Shown here: positions 33,595-40,895 of the stretch, one piece after another
Numbering within the stretch: position 1 is the first letter of the stretch
Layout: each line of letters opens with the position of its first letter
Notes under the pieces: generated by a model
Database searches by the model: none
What the model saw: only the letters and a program-made list of their open reading frames with translations
What the model was told of the DNA's origin: nothing
Position numbers and translations under genes: made by a program
Source: an uncultured bacterium
GTDB taxonomy: Bacteria; Zixibacteria; MSB-5A5; CAIYYT01
Direction of reading: 5' to 3'
Assembly: GCA_903903945.1 (NCBI GenBank)
Contig: CAIVAP010000221.1
Coordinates: 1-40,895 of the forward strand
Length of the DNA: 40,895 nt

Positions 33595-34747
33595 CCACAA
33601 CAGCACAACACCGTTAGATCCACGGGCGCTCGAAGCCATGACGCCGTACCTGCTCGAGTTCTACGGTAACGCTTCATCCGTTCATTCTGTCGGTCAATCA
33701 GCGCGTGCCGGTCTCGAAAAATCGCGCGAACAGATGGCCGGGTTACTCAACTGCCGCCCCGATGAACTCTATTTTACTTCCGGCGCCACCGAGTCTGACA
33801 ATACGGTGGTCAAGGGTGTTGCCGATGCGCTGGCGCACAAAGGCAAGCATATTATCACCAGCAAAATCGAACACCACGCCGTTTTGGAACCGTGCGAACA
33901 CCTTTCGCGACACGGTTACGATATCACTTATCTCGGCGTTGACCGGCTAGGTTATGTCGACCCGGAAGAATTGCGCGGCGCCATCCGAGACGACACAATA
34001 CTGGTATCGATTATGCAGGCCAACAATGAGGTTGGCACGATTCAGGACACAAAGAAATTGTGCCAAATCGCCCATGATAAGAGCGTATTATTCCACGCCG
34101 ATTCCGTGCAGGCGCTGGGAAAAATCCCCGTCGACATCAAAGATCTTGGCGTTGATTTTCTCTCCGGTTCTGCGCACAAGTTCTATGGACCAAAAGGCTG
34201 CGGCTTCCTTTTCGCCAAGACCGGAGCCCGCTTTACGCCCTTTGCGCATGGCGGCGCGCATGAACGCAACAAGCGCGCGGGAACCGAGAATGTAGCTGGT
34301 GTCGTCGGTATGGCGAGAGCTTTGGAACTGGCAATCACGGAGTTGGGCAAGAATCAAGCTCACATTTCCACTCTGGCCAAGCAGCTTTTTGACGGTCTGC
34401 TGCAATCAGTACCCGATTCACATTTCCAGGGTGACCCCGAATACCGCATTGTCAACACGTTGTTCTTTACTTTTCCGGGGGCCGAAGGGGAAGCGACCAT
34501 CCTGTCAATGGACATGAAGGGAATCGCTGTTTCATCCGGATCGGCCTGCACATCGGGCGCGGTCGAACCGTCGCACGTACTGCTGGCAATGGGCGTGCGC
34601 CCCGAGGAAGCGCAGACTGCCGTTCGTTTTTCTTTGGGCAAAGGCAATACCAAGGACGATATCGACTACACACTGGAAGTTCTGCCGCCGATCATCGAAC
34701 GGCTGCGGATGATGTCTCCGATCTACGCGCAATCAAAGACGGTATAA
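33575..34747 (+). CDS. iscS: Cysteine desulfurase, IscS/NifS type
   Basis: The 390-residue PLP enzyme converts cysteine to alanine and carries persulfide sulfur. The N-terminus IYFDHNSTTPLDPRALEAM is that of group I desulfurases. The PLP lysine is Lys202 (LSGSAHKFYGPKGCGFL) and the active Cys325 lies in the longer mobile loop (SSGSACTSGAVEPSHVL), distinct from SufS. The GTG start at 33575 overlaps the regulator gene. The next gene encodes MnmA, so this desulfurase probably supplies sulfur for tRNA 2-thiouridine. A supply for Fe-S assembly is also possible, although the SUF operon has its own SufS. IscU is absent from this operon. The symbol iscS could equally be nifS. Confidence 0.92.
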   Translation: MRRIYFDHNSTTPLDPRALEAMTPYLLEFYGNASSVHSVGQSARAGLEKSREQMAGLLNCRPDELYFTSGATESDNTVVKGVADALAHKGKHIITSKIEHHAVLEPCEHLSRHGYDITYLGVDRLGYVDPEELRGAIRDDTILVSIMQANNEVGTIQDTKKLCQIAHDKSVLFHADSVQALGKIPVDIKDLGVDFLSGSAHKFYGPKGCGFLFAKTGARFTPFAHGGAHERNKRAGTENVAGVVGMARALELAITELGKNQAHISTLAKQLFDGLLQSVPDSHFQGDPEYRIVNTLFFTFPGAEGEATILSMDMKGIAVSSGSACTSGAVEPSHVLLAMGVRPEEAQTAVRFSLGKGNTKDDIDYTLEVLPPIIERLRMMSPIYAQSKTV

Positions 34748-34798
34748 TTCCGCAGGGTCCCGGAACTTGCTGCAAGACACTCTTCACTGAAATCATCC

Positions 34799-35923
34799 AT
34801 GAAGAAGAAACTCGTTGCCGTTGCCATGTCCGGAGGAATTGACAGCTCCGTTGCCGCTGTCAAGCTCAAGCTGGAAGGGTTTGATGTTATCGGGCTGACA
34901 ATGAAGCTCTGGGATGTCAGTGAGATTGGCGGCGCGGACAAACATGTCAGCCGACATTGTTGCTCGCTGGAGATGTTTGACGATGCCCGCAGTGTCTGCT
35001 TCAAATACGATATTCCCCATTACGTGCTGAACATGCACCAGGATTTCAACCAGATCGTGATCGAGGATTTTATCTCCGAGTACATCAAAGGCCGGACGCC
35101 GAACCCCTGCGTGGTTTGCAACTACAAAATCAAATGGGAGCTGCTCGAACACAAGACCAAGCAACTTGGTTGCGACTTTCTGGCGACGGGACATTACGCG
35201 CGCATTCGCCGTGATGAAGCAAACGGTCGCTATCAAATACTGAAAGGCGTCGACGCCACCCGCGACCAGTCATACTTCCTCTGGGGACTCAAACAGGAGT
35301 CACTGGCGCGAACGATGTTTCCCCTTGGTGAACTGCACAAGACCGAAGTGCGACAGCTCGGGCGCGAGTATGGCCTGATAAATGCCGAGCGCGAAGAGTC
35401 CCGCGAGATTTGTTTTGTGCCAGACGATGATTATGCTCGCCTCGTACAGGCGCGCCATCCCCAATTGGCGCAACCGGGGGTTATCCGCGACACCGGCGGC
35501 AAGGCAGTCGGAACGCACGAAGGCTACTTTCACTACACGATTGGCCAACGCAAAAAGATTCAGATTGCCACCACCGAGAAACGCTATGTCACACGCATCA
35601 TCCCTGAGAAAAACGAAATCGTCGTCGGCTCCGATGATGACTTGCTGACTGACAACTTCGAAGTCACCGATGTCAACTGGGTAGCGATCGACCCGACAAC
35701 AAACCCACCGCAAGCACAAAACCCACCGCAAGCGGTGGGGCACCTGTTTCCCGCACTGATCAAAATACGCTATCTCCACAAACCCGTTGCAGGCGAACTG
35801 CAAGTTTTGCCTAACGGAGATGTCAAAGTGCACCTATCACAAAAGCAACGCGCCGTCACCCCGGGGCAGAGCTGTGTATTCTATGATGGTGACGTCGTGC
35901 TCGGTGGCGGGAAGATAGTCTGA
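34799..35923 (+). CDS. mnmA: tRNA-specific 2-thiouridylase MnmA
   Basis: The 374-residue enzyme makes 2-thiouridine at the wobble position (U34) of tRNAs for Lys, Glu and Gln. The ATP pyrophosphatase PP-loop SGGIDSS is at residues 11-17; the catalytic cysteines are Cys104 (NPCVVCNYKIKWELL) and Cys205 (ESREICFVPDDDYA). Cys107 makes the first site a CxxC, seen in MnmA proteins proposed to carry an iron-sulfur cluster. GHYAR (131-135), RDQSYFLWGL and HYTIGQRKK follow. The start at 34799 has a poor ribosome binding site; it lies 51 bases after iscS, in the same operon. An extra loop (TTNPPQAQNPPQAVGH, near residues 300-315) is encoded by a short palindrome-bearing direct repeat and is not part of the normal family. 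Confidence 0.95.
   Translation: MKKKLVAVAMSGGIDSSVAAVKLKLEGFDVIGLTMKLWDVSEIGGADKHVSRHCCSLEMFDDARSVCFKYDIPHYVLNMHQDFNQIVIEDFISEYIKGRTPNPCVVCNYKIKWELLEHKTKQLGCDFLATGHYARIRRDEANGRYQILKGVDATRDQSYFLWGLKQESLARTMFPLGELHKTEVRQLGREYGLINAEREESREICFVPDDDYARLVQARHPQLAQPGVIRDTGGKAVGTHEGYFHYTIGQRKKIQIATTEKRYVTRIIPEKNEIVVGSDDDLLTDNFEVTDVNWVAIDPTTNPPQAQNPPQAVGHLFPALIKIRYLHKPVAGELQVLPNGDVKVHLSQKQRAVTPGQSCVFYDGDVVLGGGKIV
35702..35739. repeat. Direct repeat and palindrome inside mnmA
   Basis: AACCCACCGCAAGC occurs twice (35702-35715 and 35720-35733, 18-base spacing). The second copy continues into a perfect palindrome, CCCACCGC-AA-GCGGTGGG (35722-35739). The repeat encodes NPPQAQNPPQAV, a Pro-rich insertion between the central and C-terminal domains of MnmA, and keeps the frame. 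Confidence 0.8.
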
Positions 35924-35928
35924 ACTCA

Positions 35929-35991
35929 GGCTCGCCGCATGCGCGAAAGTTCTTATGACAGAGTGCTTTGCAGCATGCTTGGCAGCGAGCC
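35929..35991 (+). terminator. Possible hairpin after mnmA
   Basis: GGCTCGC (35929-35935) can pair with GCGAGCC (35985-35991), enclosing a second pair GCATGC (35937-35942 with 35973-35978). No T-run follows, so a termination role is uncertain. The remainder of 35992-36297 contains no gene except a candidate promoter. Confidence 0.3.
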
Positions 35992-36142
35992 AGTGGTCCA
36001 ACCCTGAAAGGTGAGCTCCAACCTGTCAGACCTGTTGTGAAATGTCCAAAACCATCATTTTGACGAGTATGTAGCGACAAGATGCGGTTTCCAAGTCGTT
36101 GAAGAGTAGCAGCACGCCCGTGCTATTTGATCAAGAAGGAAC

Positions 36143-36171
36143 TTGACTTTTGTCGAGTGATTTTCCATATT
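36143..36171 (+). promoter_or_regulatory. Candidate promoter of the beta-helix/dockerin gene
   Basis: TTGACT (36143-36148) with CATATT after 17 bases (36166-36171). The -10 is weak. The predicted leader before the ATG at 36298 is about 120 bases. Confidence 0.35.
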
Positions 36172-36297
36172 GTGATCGAAAGAGATAATTTGTGGGGCAG
36201 AAGTGCCGACTAGGGGAAGCTCCGTTCTTCCGTGGTGTGTTATTGGTTTCCGCTTCTGCCATGCTTAGAGCAAAACCCGCATCGCAGGAAGTGCAAA

Positions 36298-37953
36298 ATG
36301 AAAAGCATTGCTAAACTAAGAGTTCTTTTGCTGGTCACTTTGATTGTTGTCGTTATGCCGCAGGTTCCAGCATGGGGCGATACCACATTCGTCAGCGGCA
36401 CCATACACTTTAATACTACTTGGACACCGGCGGGGAATCCGTATTTGGTGATAGGGGGAACGAGAGTGGACACTAACGTTGTTCTAACTATACTACCAGG
36501 TGTTCAAATGAAGTTCAACTCGGGAATTGGGTTGACAGTTGACGGTGGGTTAAGTGCCAGTGGCACATCAACCGATTCAATAATCTTCACAGGCAATGGG
36601 GTTCAGTGGGCGGGCTTGAACTTCTCTAGCGCCTGCTTGCAGTCGCTTTGTATTCTAGAGTACTGCACGATAGAAGGCGTTCGCGGCATTGCTGTCCGGT
36701 TGGACGGTGCCTCCCCGAGCATCGTGCGCTGCAACATTAGGAACAATAGCGGCGTCGTTACGTGTGGAATTCAAATTAACGGCGGTTCAGCACCGAAAAT
36801 ACTTTATAGCACTATTGAGTTAAACCAGACTGCAACGGGAGGGTTTAGTGTGTGTGGGGGTGGGATCAGCATCGCACCTGGGGCGTCGCCAGAGATCCGC
36901 GGCAATCTCATTAAAGATAACTCTGTATACGTATGGGGGTACAATAACGGTGCCTCTGGTGGGGGTATTTGTGTGTCGTCGGATTCAGCAATAATCGTGG
37001 ACAACACCTTTGTCGGCAATTCCGCGAACGAGGTTGCCGGTGGAGGGACAGGGGGCGCAATGGCGGTGAACGGTGCGAGTCCTCTCATAGCCTGCAATCT
37101 TATATCTGGAAACGGGGCAGGCGTGTGTGGGGGAATTGTCATCTCAGGTGGGAGCCCGTTAATCAGTTGCAATACCATTGCAGGCAATACTGGTGGAGGA
37201 GCAAATGGCATTTATTACGTCTATGGCCCATGTGAAGGCACCCCAACCACCGTGCTGAACAACATTTACAGCAATCACGACTTGGTGAACTCAGTTTTCG
37301 AAGTCTACTCGGGCCTAGGCACTTGCATATTGGCTATGGAAAATAACTGGTGGGCTACTACGGATCCGTCCCAAATTGATCTTCTCGTTTATGATTTCTG
37401 GGATGACCCCACATTACGGAAACTCGATTTTATTCCGTTTTCTGCGAGTGCAAACACTCCTCCAAGCGATTCGATAGTTGTTCTGATTCCAAACGGCGGC
37501 GAGACCTGGCTATACGATGAGGTTCATAACTTACGGTGGAATCCATTCTGCTATACAGATAATGTGAAACTTGAATATTCGACTGACGGCGGTTCGCATT
37601 GGCGGGTAATAACCCTGAACACTCGAAACTTCGGTCTGTACGTCTGGAAGGTTCCATTCGCTGTATCCACGACCTGCAGAGTAAGAGTCTCAGACGCCTC
37701 CGATGGAATTCCGTCAGACATAAGCGATAACAACTTTACAATCCGCCCATCGTTCGTTCCCGGCGACGCGAATGGCAGCGGTTCGGTAAACATTTCCGAT
37801 GCTGTTTATCTCATTGCCTATATTTTCAGCGGTGGTCCGGCACCGGTACCGCTGTTGTCGGGAGATGCCAATTGCGGCGGCTCGGTGAATATCTCGGATG
37901 CGGTTTATATAATCGCCTACATCTTTTCCGGCGGTCCAGCACCCTGTGCTTGA
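36298..37953 (+). CDS. Secreted beta-helix protein with C-terminal dockerin
   Basis: The ATG at 36298 follows AGGAAG; the 551-residue product has a signal peptide (MKSIAKLRVLLLVTLIVVVM). Residues 50-340 are parallel right-handed beta-helix repeats, recognisable by recurring CNI/NTI plus ISGNGAG/GNS elements (for example SPLIACNLISGNGAGVCGGI, SPLISCNTIAGNTGG). This resembles pectate-lyase-like or polysaccharide-binding folds, but no catalytic residues can be assigned. Residues 395-485 form an Ig-like domain (IPNGGETWLYDEVHNLRWNP). The dockerin spans 489-550, with two loops (DANGSGSVNISD, DANCGGSVNISD). Codon use seems less G/C-rich than in neighbours, which may hint at transfer but was not measured. 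A terminator-like hairpin at 38006-38045 follows. Confidence 0.87.
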   Translation: MKSIAKLRVLLLVTLIVVVMPQVPAWGDTTFVSGTIHFNTTWTPAGNPYLVIGGTRVDTNVVLTILPGVQMKFNSGIGLTVDGGLSASGTSTDSIIFTGNGVQWAGLNFSSACLQSLCILEYCTIEGVRGIAVRLDGASPSIVRCNIRNNSGVVTCGIQINGGSAPKILYSTIELNQTATGGFSVCGGGISIAPGASPEIRGNLIKDNSVYVWGYNNGASGGGICVSSDSAIIVDNTFVGNSANEVAGGGTGGAMAVNGASPLIACNLISGNGAGVCGGIVISGGSPLISCNTIAGNTGGGANGIYYVYGPCEGTPTTVLNNIYSNHDLVNSVFEVYSGLGTCILAMENNWWATTDPSQIDLLVYDFWDDPTLRKLDFIPFSASANTPPSDSIVVLIPNGGETWLYDEVHNLRWNPFCYTDNVKLEYSTDGGSHWRVITLNTRNFGLYVWKVPFAVSTTCRVRVSDASDGIPSDISDNNFTIRPSFVPGDANGSGSVNISDAVYLIAYIFSGGPAPVPLLSGDANCGGSVNISDAVYIIAYIFSGGPAPCA

Positions 37954-38005
37954 GACTATGTGGTCCGTAACACAGCCTGCTTAGTCATCGCATGTATTTA
38001 CCGTT

Positions 38006-38045
38006 GCGTCAGGTCTTAGGACGCCCTGCGTCCGTGACCTGACGC
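38006..38045. terminator. Two-tier hairpin between convergent genes (no T-run)
   Basis: GCGTCAGGTC (38006-38015) pairs with GACCTGACGC (38036-38045), and inside it GGACGC (38019-38024) pairs with GCGTCC (38028-38033) around a CCT loop. It separates the beta-helix gene (stop 37953) and ahcY (stop 38070). Confidence 0.5.
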
Positions 38046-38069
38046 GTCATAGCCCGATGGCGAACTCCC

Positions 38070-39329
38070 CTACGTCCCCATCTTCCAACTGGAAAGATAC
38101 TTCTTCTGCTCGGCGGTAAGTTTGTCGATGGCGATGCCCATTGATTTCAGTTTCAACGTTGCGACATGATAGTCAAGTTTCGCTGGCAGCGAGAAGACAT
38201 CCTTCGCCAGCTTCTTGTAGTTCTGCACGATGAACTCGCAAGACAGCAACTGATTGGCAAATGACATATCCATCACCATTGCCGGATGCCCTTCAGCCGC
38301 CGACAAATTGATCAGACGACCATCAGCAAGGACATTGATCTTTTTACCCGACGGCAATGTAAATTCCTCGACCAGATTGCGCGCCATGCGACGCTTTTTC
38401 GACATCTTAGCCAGACCCACGAGATCGATCTCGACATTGAAGTGTCCGCTGTTGCAAACGATCGCCCCCGGCTTCATCCGTGTGAAATGCTCCGGACGAA
38501 GGACATTGATATCACCGGTAAGCGTCACAAACACTTCACCCAGAGGCGCTGCCTTGCTCATCGGCATGACCCGGAAACCGTCCATCGCCGCTTCAATGGC
38601 TTTGATCGAATCGACTTCGGTTATGATCACATCCGCGCCGAGTCCTTTCATACGCGTTGCCAGACCACGGCCGCACCAGCCATACCCGGCGATTACGACA
38701 GTCGATCCGGCCAGCAGGAAATTGGTTGCGCGCAGGATACCATCAATCGTCGATTGACCCGTGCCATAGCGGTTATCGAACATGTGTTTGGTTTGCGAAT
38801 CATTGACCGCGACAATGGGATATTGCAGCACCTTATCCTTGGCCATCGCGCGCAAACGAATTACACCGGTGGTTGTCTCCTCCGTGCCCCCTATGACCTG
38901 AGGCAGCAGATCGCGCCTGTCAGAATGCAGGACATTGACCAGATCAGCGCCGTCATCCATAGTGATTTCCGGTTTGATATCAAGCGCCGCGTTGATGTGC
39001 CGGTAATAACCTTTGGTATCGATGCCGCAGATAGCCGACACATTGATGCCATAGTCTTTCACCAGCGATGCCGCGACATCGTCCTGCGTGGAAAGCGGAT
39101 TGGAAGCGCACAGATGTATCTCCGCGCCGGCCGACTTGAGTACCCGCATCAAGTTCGCGGTTTCCGTTGTTACGTGCAAACAGGCGGCGACTCGACGGCC
39201 TTTGAGCGGTTGTTCTTTCGTGAGGCGCTGTTCGATCAGCGCAATGACCGGCATGAAGTTCCCCGCCCACTCAATGCGGCGTTTGCCTTCAGAGGCCAAT
39301 CCGATGTCCTTAACGTCATATTTTGCCAT
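38070..39329 (-). CDS. ahcY: S-adenosylhomocysteine hydrolase
   Basis: The 419-residue cytosolic enzyme converts S-adenosylhomocysteine to homocysteine and adenosine with bound NAD(P). The substrate block HVTTETANLMRVLKSAGAEI, the NDSQTKHMFDNRYGTGQS block and the dinucleotide-binding GYGWCGRG at residues 215-222 are present, as is AIVCNSGHFNVEID. It lacks the ~40-residue insertion and the C-terminal KPDHYRY extension found in the longer enzymes, so it belongs to the short form known from Archaea and Thermotoga. An AGGAAA motif lies upstream of the ATG. It follows metK by 20 bases, so the two form a SAM-cycle operon. Confidence 0.95.
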   Translation of the reverse strand: MAKYDVKDIGLASEGKRRIEWAGNFMPVIALIEQRLTKEQPLKGRRVAACLHVTTETANLMRVLKSAGAEIHLCASNPLSTQDDVAASLVKDYGINVSAICGIDTKGYYRHINAALDIKPEITMDDGADLVNVLHSDRRDLLPQVIGGTEETTTGVIRLRAMAKDKVLQYPIVAVNDSQTKHMFDNRYGTGQSTIDGILRATNFLLAGSTVVIAGYGWCGRGLATRMKGLGADVIITEVDSIKAIEAAMDGFRVMPMSKAAPLGEVFVTLTGDINVLRPEHFTRMKPGAIVCNSGHFNVEIDLVGLAKMSKKRRMARNLVEEFTLPSGKKINVLADGRLINLSAAEGHPAMVMDMSFANQLLSCEFIVQNYKKLAKDVFSLPAKLDYHVATLKLKSMGIAIDKLTAEQKKYLSSWKMGT

Positions 39330-39349
39330 CTTCTACTATTTCCTATTAG

Positions 39350-40513
39350 TTAGGCGTCTCGCTTGAGATCGTCAGCCTTATCAGTTTTCTCCCAGGTGAA
39401 ATCAGGATCGGTTCTGCCGAAGTGTCCGTACGCGGCTGTCTTGCGGTAGATCGGGCGTCGCAGATTCAACATGTCAATGATGCCCTTCGGTGTCAGCACA
39501 AAATGTTTCTTGATCAACTCGACAATACGCTCATCCGAAATCCCCGATGTTTTGTCGGTGAAGACCATTATCGATACCGGATCGGGCACACCGATAGCAT
39601 AGGCCAGTTGCAGCGTGCACTTGCGCGCAATTCCCGAAGCGACGATGTTTTTCGCAATGTAGCGAGCCATGTATGCCGCCGAGCGGTCTACTTTGGTCGG
39701 GTCCTTGCCGGAGAACGCACCGCCACCGTGCGAGGCCATGCCGCCGTACGTATCCACTATGATCTTACGTCCGGTCATGCCGGTATCAGACTGGGGGCCG
39801 CCAATAACGAATTTGCCGGTCGGATTGACAAAAAACTTGGTCTTGTCATCGATCATCTGCTTTGGAATAATGGGACGCACGATTTTGTCGATGATTTCCT
39901 GCCGCGCCTGCTCGGTGATTTTCTTACCGCTGGCATCCAGAATCTCCTCGCTGTGTTGAGAGGCAATCACGATTGCCTCGCAACGCGCCGGTTTGCCGTC
40001 GACGTACTCGACAGTCACCTGTGATTTGCCATCGGGGCCAAGATAACCGAGCAATCCGGTCTTACGCGCTTCCGCCAGACGCAACACCAGTTTATGTGCC
40101 AGCATGATCGGCAAAGGCATCAACTCCGGTGTTTCGTCACAGGCGTAACCGGTCATCAGACCCTGATCTCCGGCGCCGCCGATATCAACCCCTTGTGCAA
40201 TGTCGGGAGACTGTGAGCCGATCGTGTTGAGGATGGCGCACGAGTTGAAATGGAAACCGTACTCCGGTTTGGTATAACCGATCTCTTTGACAATCCGCCG
40301 CACCAGCCCGTTGATATCGCAAAAGCCTTTGGTAGTGATCTCGCCCCCGACAACCACCAGGCCGACCGTGACAAACGATTCGCAAGCCACGCGACTGTTG
40401 ACGTCCTGCGCCAGTAGGTCATCCAGCACCCCGTCGGAGATTTGATCGCAGAGCTTATCCGGGTGTCCTTCCGTGACCGATTCGGAAGTGAAAAGAAATC
40501 TGTTTACTGCCAT
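39350..40513 (-). CDS. metK: S-adenosylmethionine synthetase
   Basis: The 387-residue enzyme makes S-adenosylmethionine from methionine and ATP. Conserved motifs are [16 protein letters not shown] (GHPDK at 16-20), [12 protein letters not shown] (113-124) and the P-loop-like [17 protein letters not shown]. The ATG is preceded by AGAGGA at 7-base spacing. In the minus-strand leader (40514-40664) I find neither an S-box, SAM-II nor SAH riboswitch core. It is the first gene of metK-ahcY, which links SAM synthesis to removal of its by-product. Confidence 0.96.
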   Translation of the reverse strand: MAVNRFLFTSESVTEGHPDKLCDQISDGVLDDLLAQDVNSRVACESFVTVGLVVVGGEITTKGFCDINGLVRRIVKEIGYTKPEYGFHFNSCAILNTIGSQSPDIAQGVDIGGAGDQGLMTGYACDETPELMPLPIMLAHKLVLRLAEARKTGLLGYLGPDGKSQVTVEYVDGKPARCEAIVIASQHSEEILDASGKKITEQARQEIIDKIVRPIIPKQMIDDKTKFFVNPTGKFVIGGPQSDTGMTGRKIIVDTYGGMASHGGGAFSGKDPTKVDRSAAYMARYIAKNIVASGIARKCTLQLAYAIGVPDPVSIMVFTDKTSGISDERIVELIKKHFVLTPKGIIDMLNLRRPIYRKTAAYGHFGRTDPDFTWEKTDKADDLKRDA

Positions 40514-40664
40514 ATCGTAATCCTCTGTTAGATAGTATTCTTTCCTGATTACCCTGATGCAGCCACCGTTTTCGCTGTCCCTCGTAAGACGACAGCCGAA
40601 GAACGTGCCGCAATGTCTGTCCTACCCGGTATGCTGCTCCTCACAGTGGCCTACCACAAGACAT

Positions 40665-40895
40665 CTACATGATACGCAGTTCACCGACTTCGGAATAGTC
40701 TCCGAGATTGTACGTGCCGTTGGCATCATGCATCATCACATTGTTGCCGATCAGCGATTTTTCAATCGTGCAAGACACAATCTGCGTTTGGTCGGCAATA
40801 ATGCTATCGCGCACAATCGAGTTGCGCACAACACTGTTCTTGCCGATCGAAGCGTACGGACCGATTACCGAATTCTCGATCACGGCCTCGGGCGC
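40665..40895 (-). CDS. Sugar nucleotidyltransferase, C-terminal part (5' end outside window)
   Basis: The frame is open to the last base of the window, so the N-terminus is missing. The visible 76 residues contain hexapeptide-type repeats of a left-handed beta-helix (VIGPYASIGKNSVVRNSIVR, SLIGNNVMM) and end in DYSEVGELRIM. This is the usual C-terminal part of long glucose-1-phosphate thymidylyl- or uridylyltransferases and related enzymes. Without the catalytic domain the substrate cannot be named. It lies 150 bases upstream of metK on the same strand. Confidence 0.75.
   Translation of the reverse strand, partial: APEAVIENSVIGPYASIGKNSVVRNSIVRDSIIADQTQIVSCTIEKSLIGNNVMMHDANGTYNLGDYSEVGELRIM

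Noticed and set aside
38286-39353. Plus-strand ORF of 355 codons opposite ahcY
   Set aside because: It is the antisense of a highly conserved gene and shows His/Arg-rich composition without recognisable domains.
40514-40664. SAM or SAH riboswitch upstream of metK
   Set aside because: I could not find the conserved cores of SAM-I, SAM-II or SAH riboswitches in the minus-strand leader; short stems exist but do not fit.

Overview
This 40.9 kb window looks like the chromosome of an uncultivated bacterium of the FCB (Fibrobacteres-Chlorobi-Bacteroidetes) superphylum, most likely Candidatus Zixibacteria or a close relative. That placement is an inference. It rests on the repeated dockerin motif [19 protein letters not shown], which occurs in several secreted proteins here, on a YPNPFNP-type C-terminal sorting domain, and on moderate GC content. 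No rRNA, tRNA, CRISPR array, phage module or insertion sequence was recognised. The gene content mixes core metabolism with a large investment in secreted, modular surface proteins.

Layout. 1-2200: end of a YceI-family gene and an M32 carboxypeptidase. 2567-7291 (minus): a 1574-residue secreted multidomain protein with HYR repeats, a cohesin-like domain and a C-terminal sorting domain. 7866-13065 (minus): a compact sufCBDSU operon for Fe-S cluster assembly, preceded by an IscR-type dyad and closed by a clear terminator. 13651-14313: an orphan HExxH protein. 14793-20153: two copies of a two-gene cassette, each a long secreted fibre-like protein followed at once by a small secreted dockerin protein. 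A frameshifted minus-strand gene lies between the cassettes, and a remnant of the same gene lies upstream of the first. This suggests an old tandem duplication. 20239-23815 (minus): an ECF sigma factor operon with a DUF4097 protein and a bactofilin/LiaF-like membrane protein; its promoter matches the TGAAAC-N16-CGTA class, which suggests autoregulation.

24337-29370: a beta-propeller lipoprotein next to a dockerin-bearing subtilisin, converging on a thrombospondin-3/dockerin protein. 29685-32937: a small membrane protein, a TolC-like outer-membrane protein and a TPR protein. 33139-35923: an IscR-like Rrf2 regulator, an IscS/NifS cysteine desulfurase and MnmA, linking sulfur mobilisation to tRNA thiolation. 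36298-37953: a beta-helix/dockerin protein. 38070-40895 (minus): metK-ahcY of the S-adenosylmethionine cycle and the C-terminus of a sugar nucleotidyltransferase.

Two themes stand out. (i) Five dockerin proteins with nearly invariant calcium-loop motifs share the window with one C-terminally sorted protein that carries a cohesin-like fold. This is a candidate non-cellulosomal surface-assembly system built on duplicated fibre+dockerin cassettes. (ii) Fe-S and sulfur metabolism is split into a SUF operon and an Rrf2-IscS-MnmA operon, and the Rrf2 protein is a plausible regulator of both. All functional calls come from reading motifs by eye; no database search was possible.
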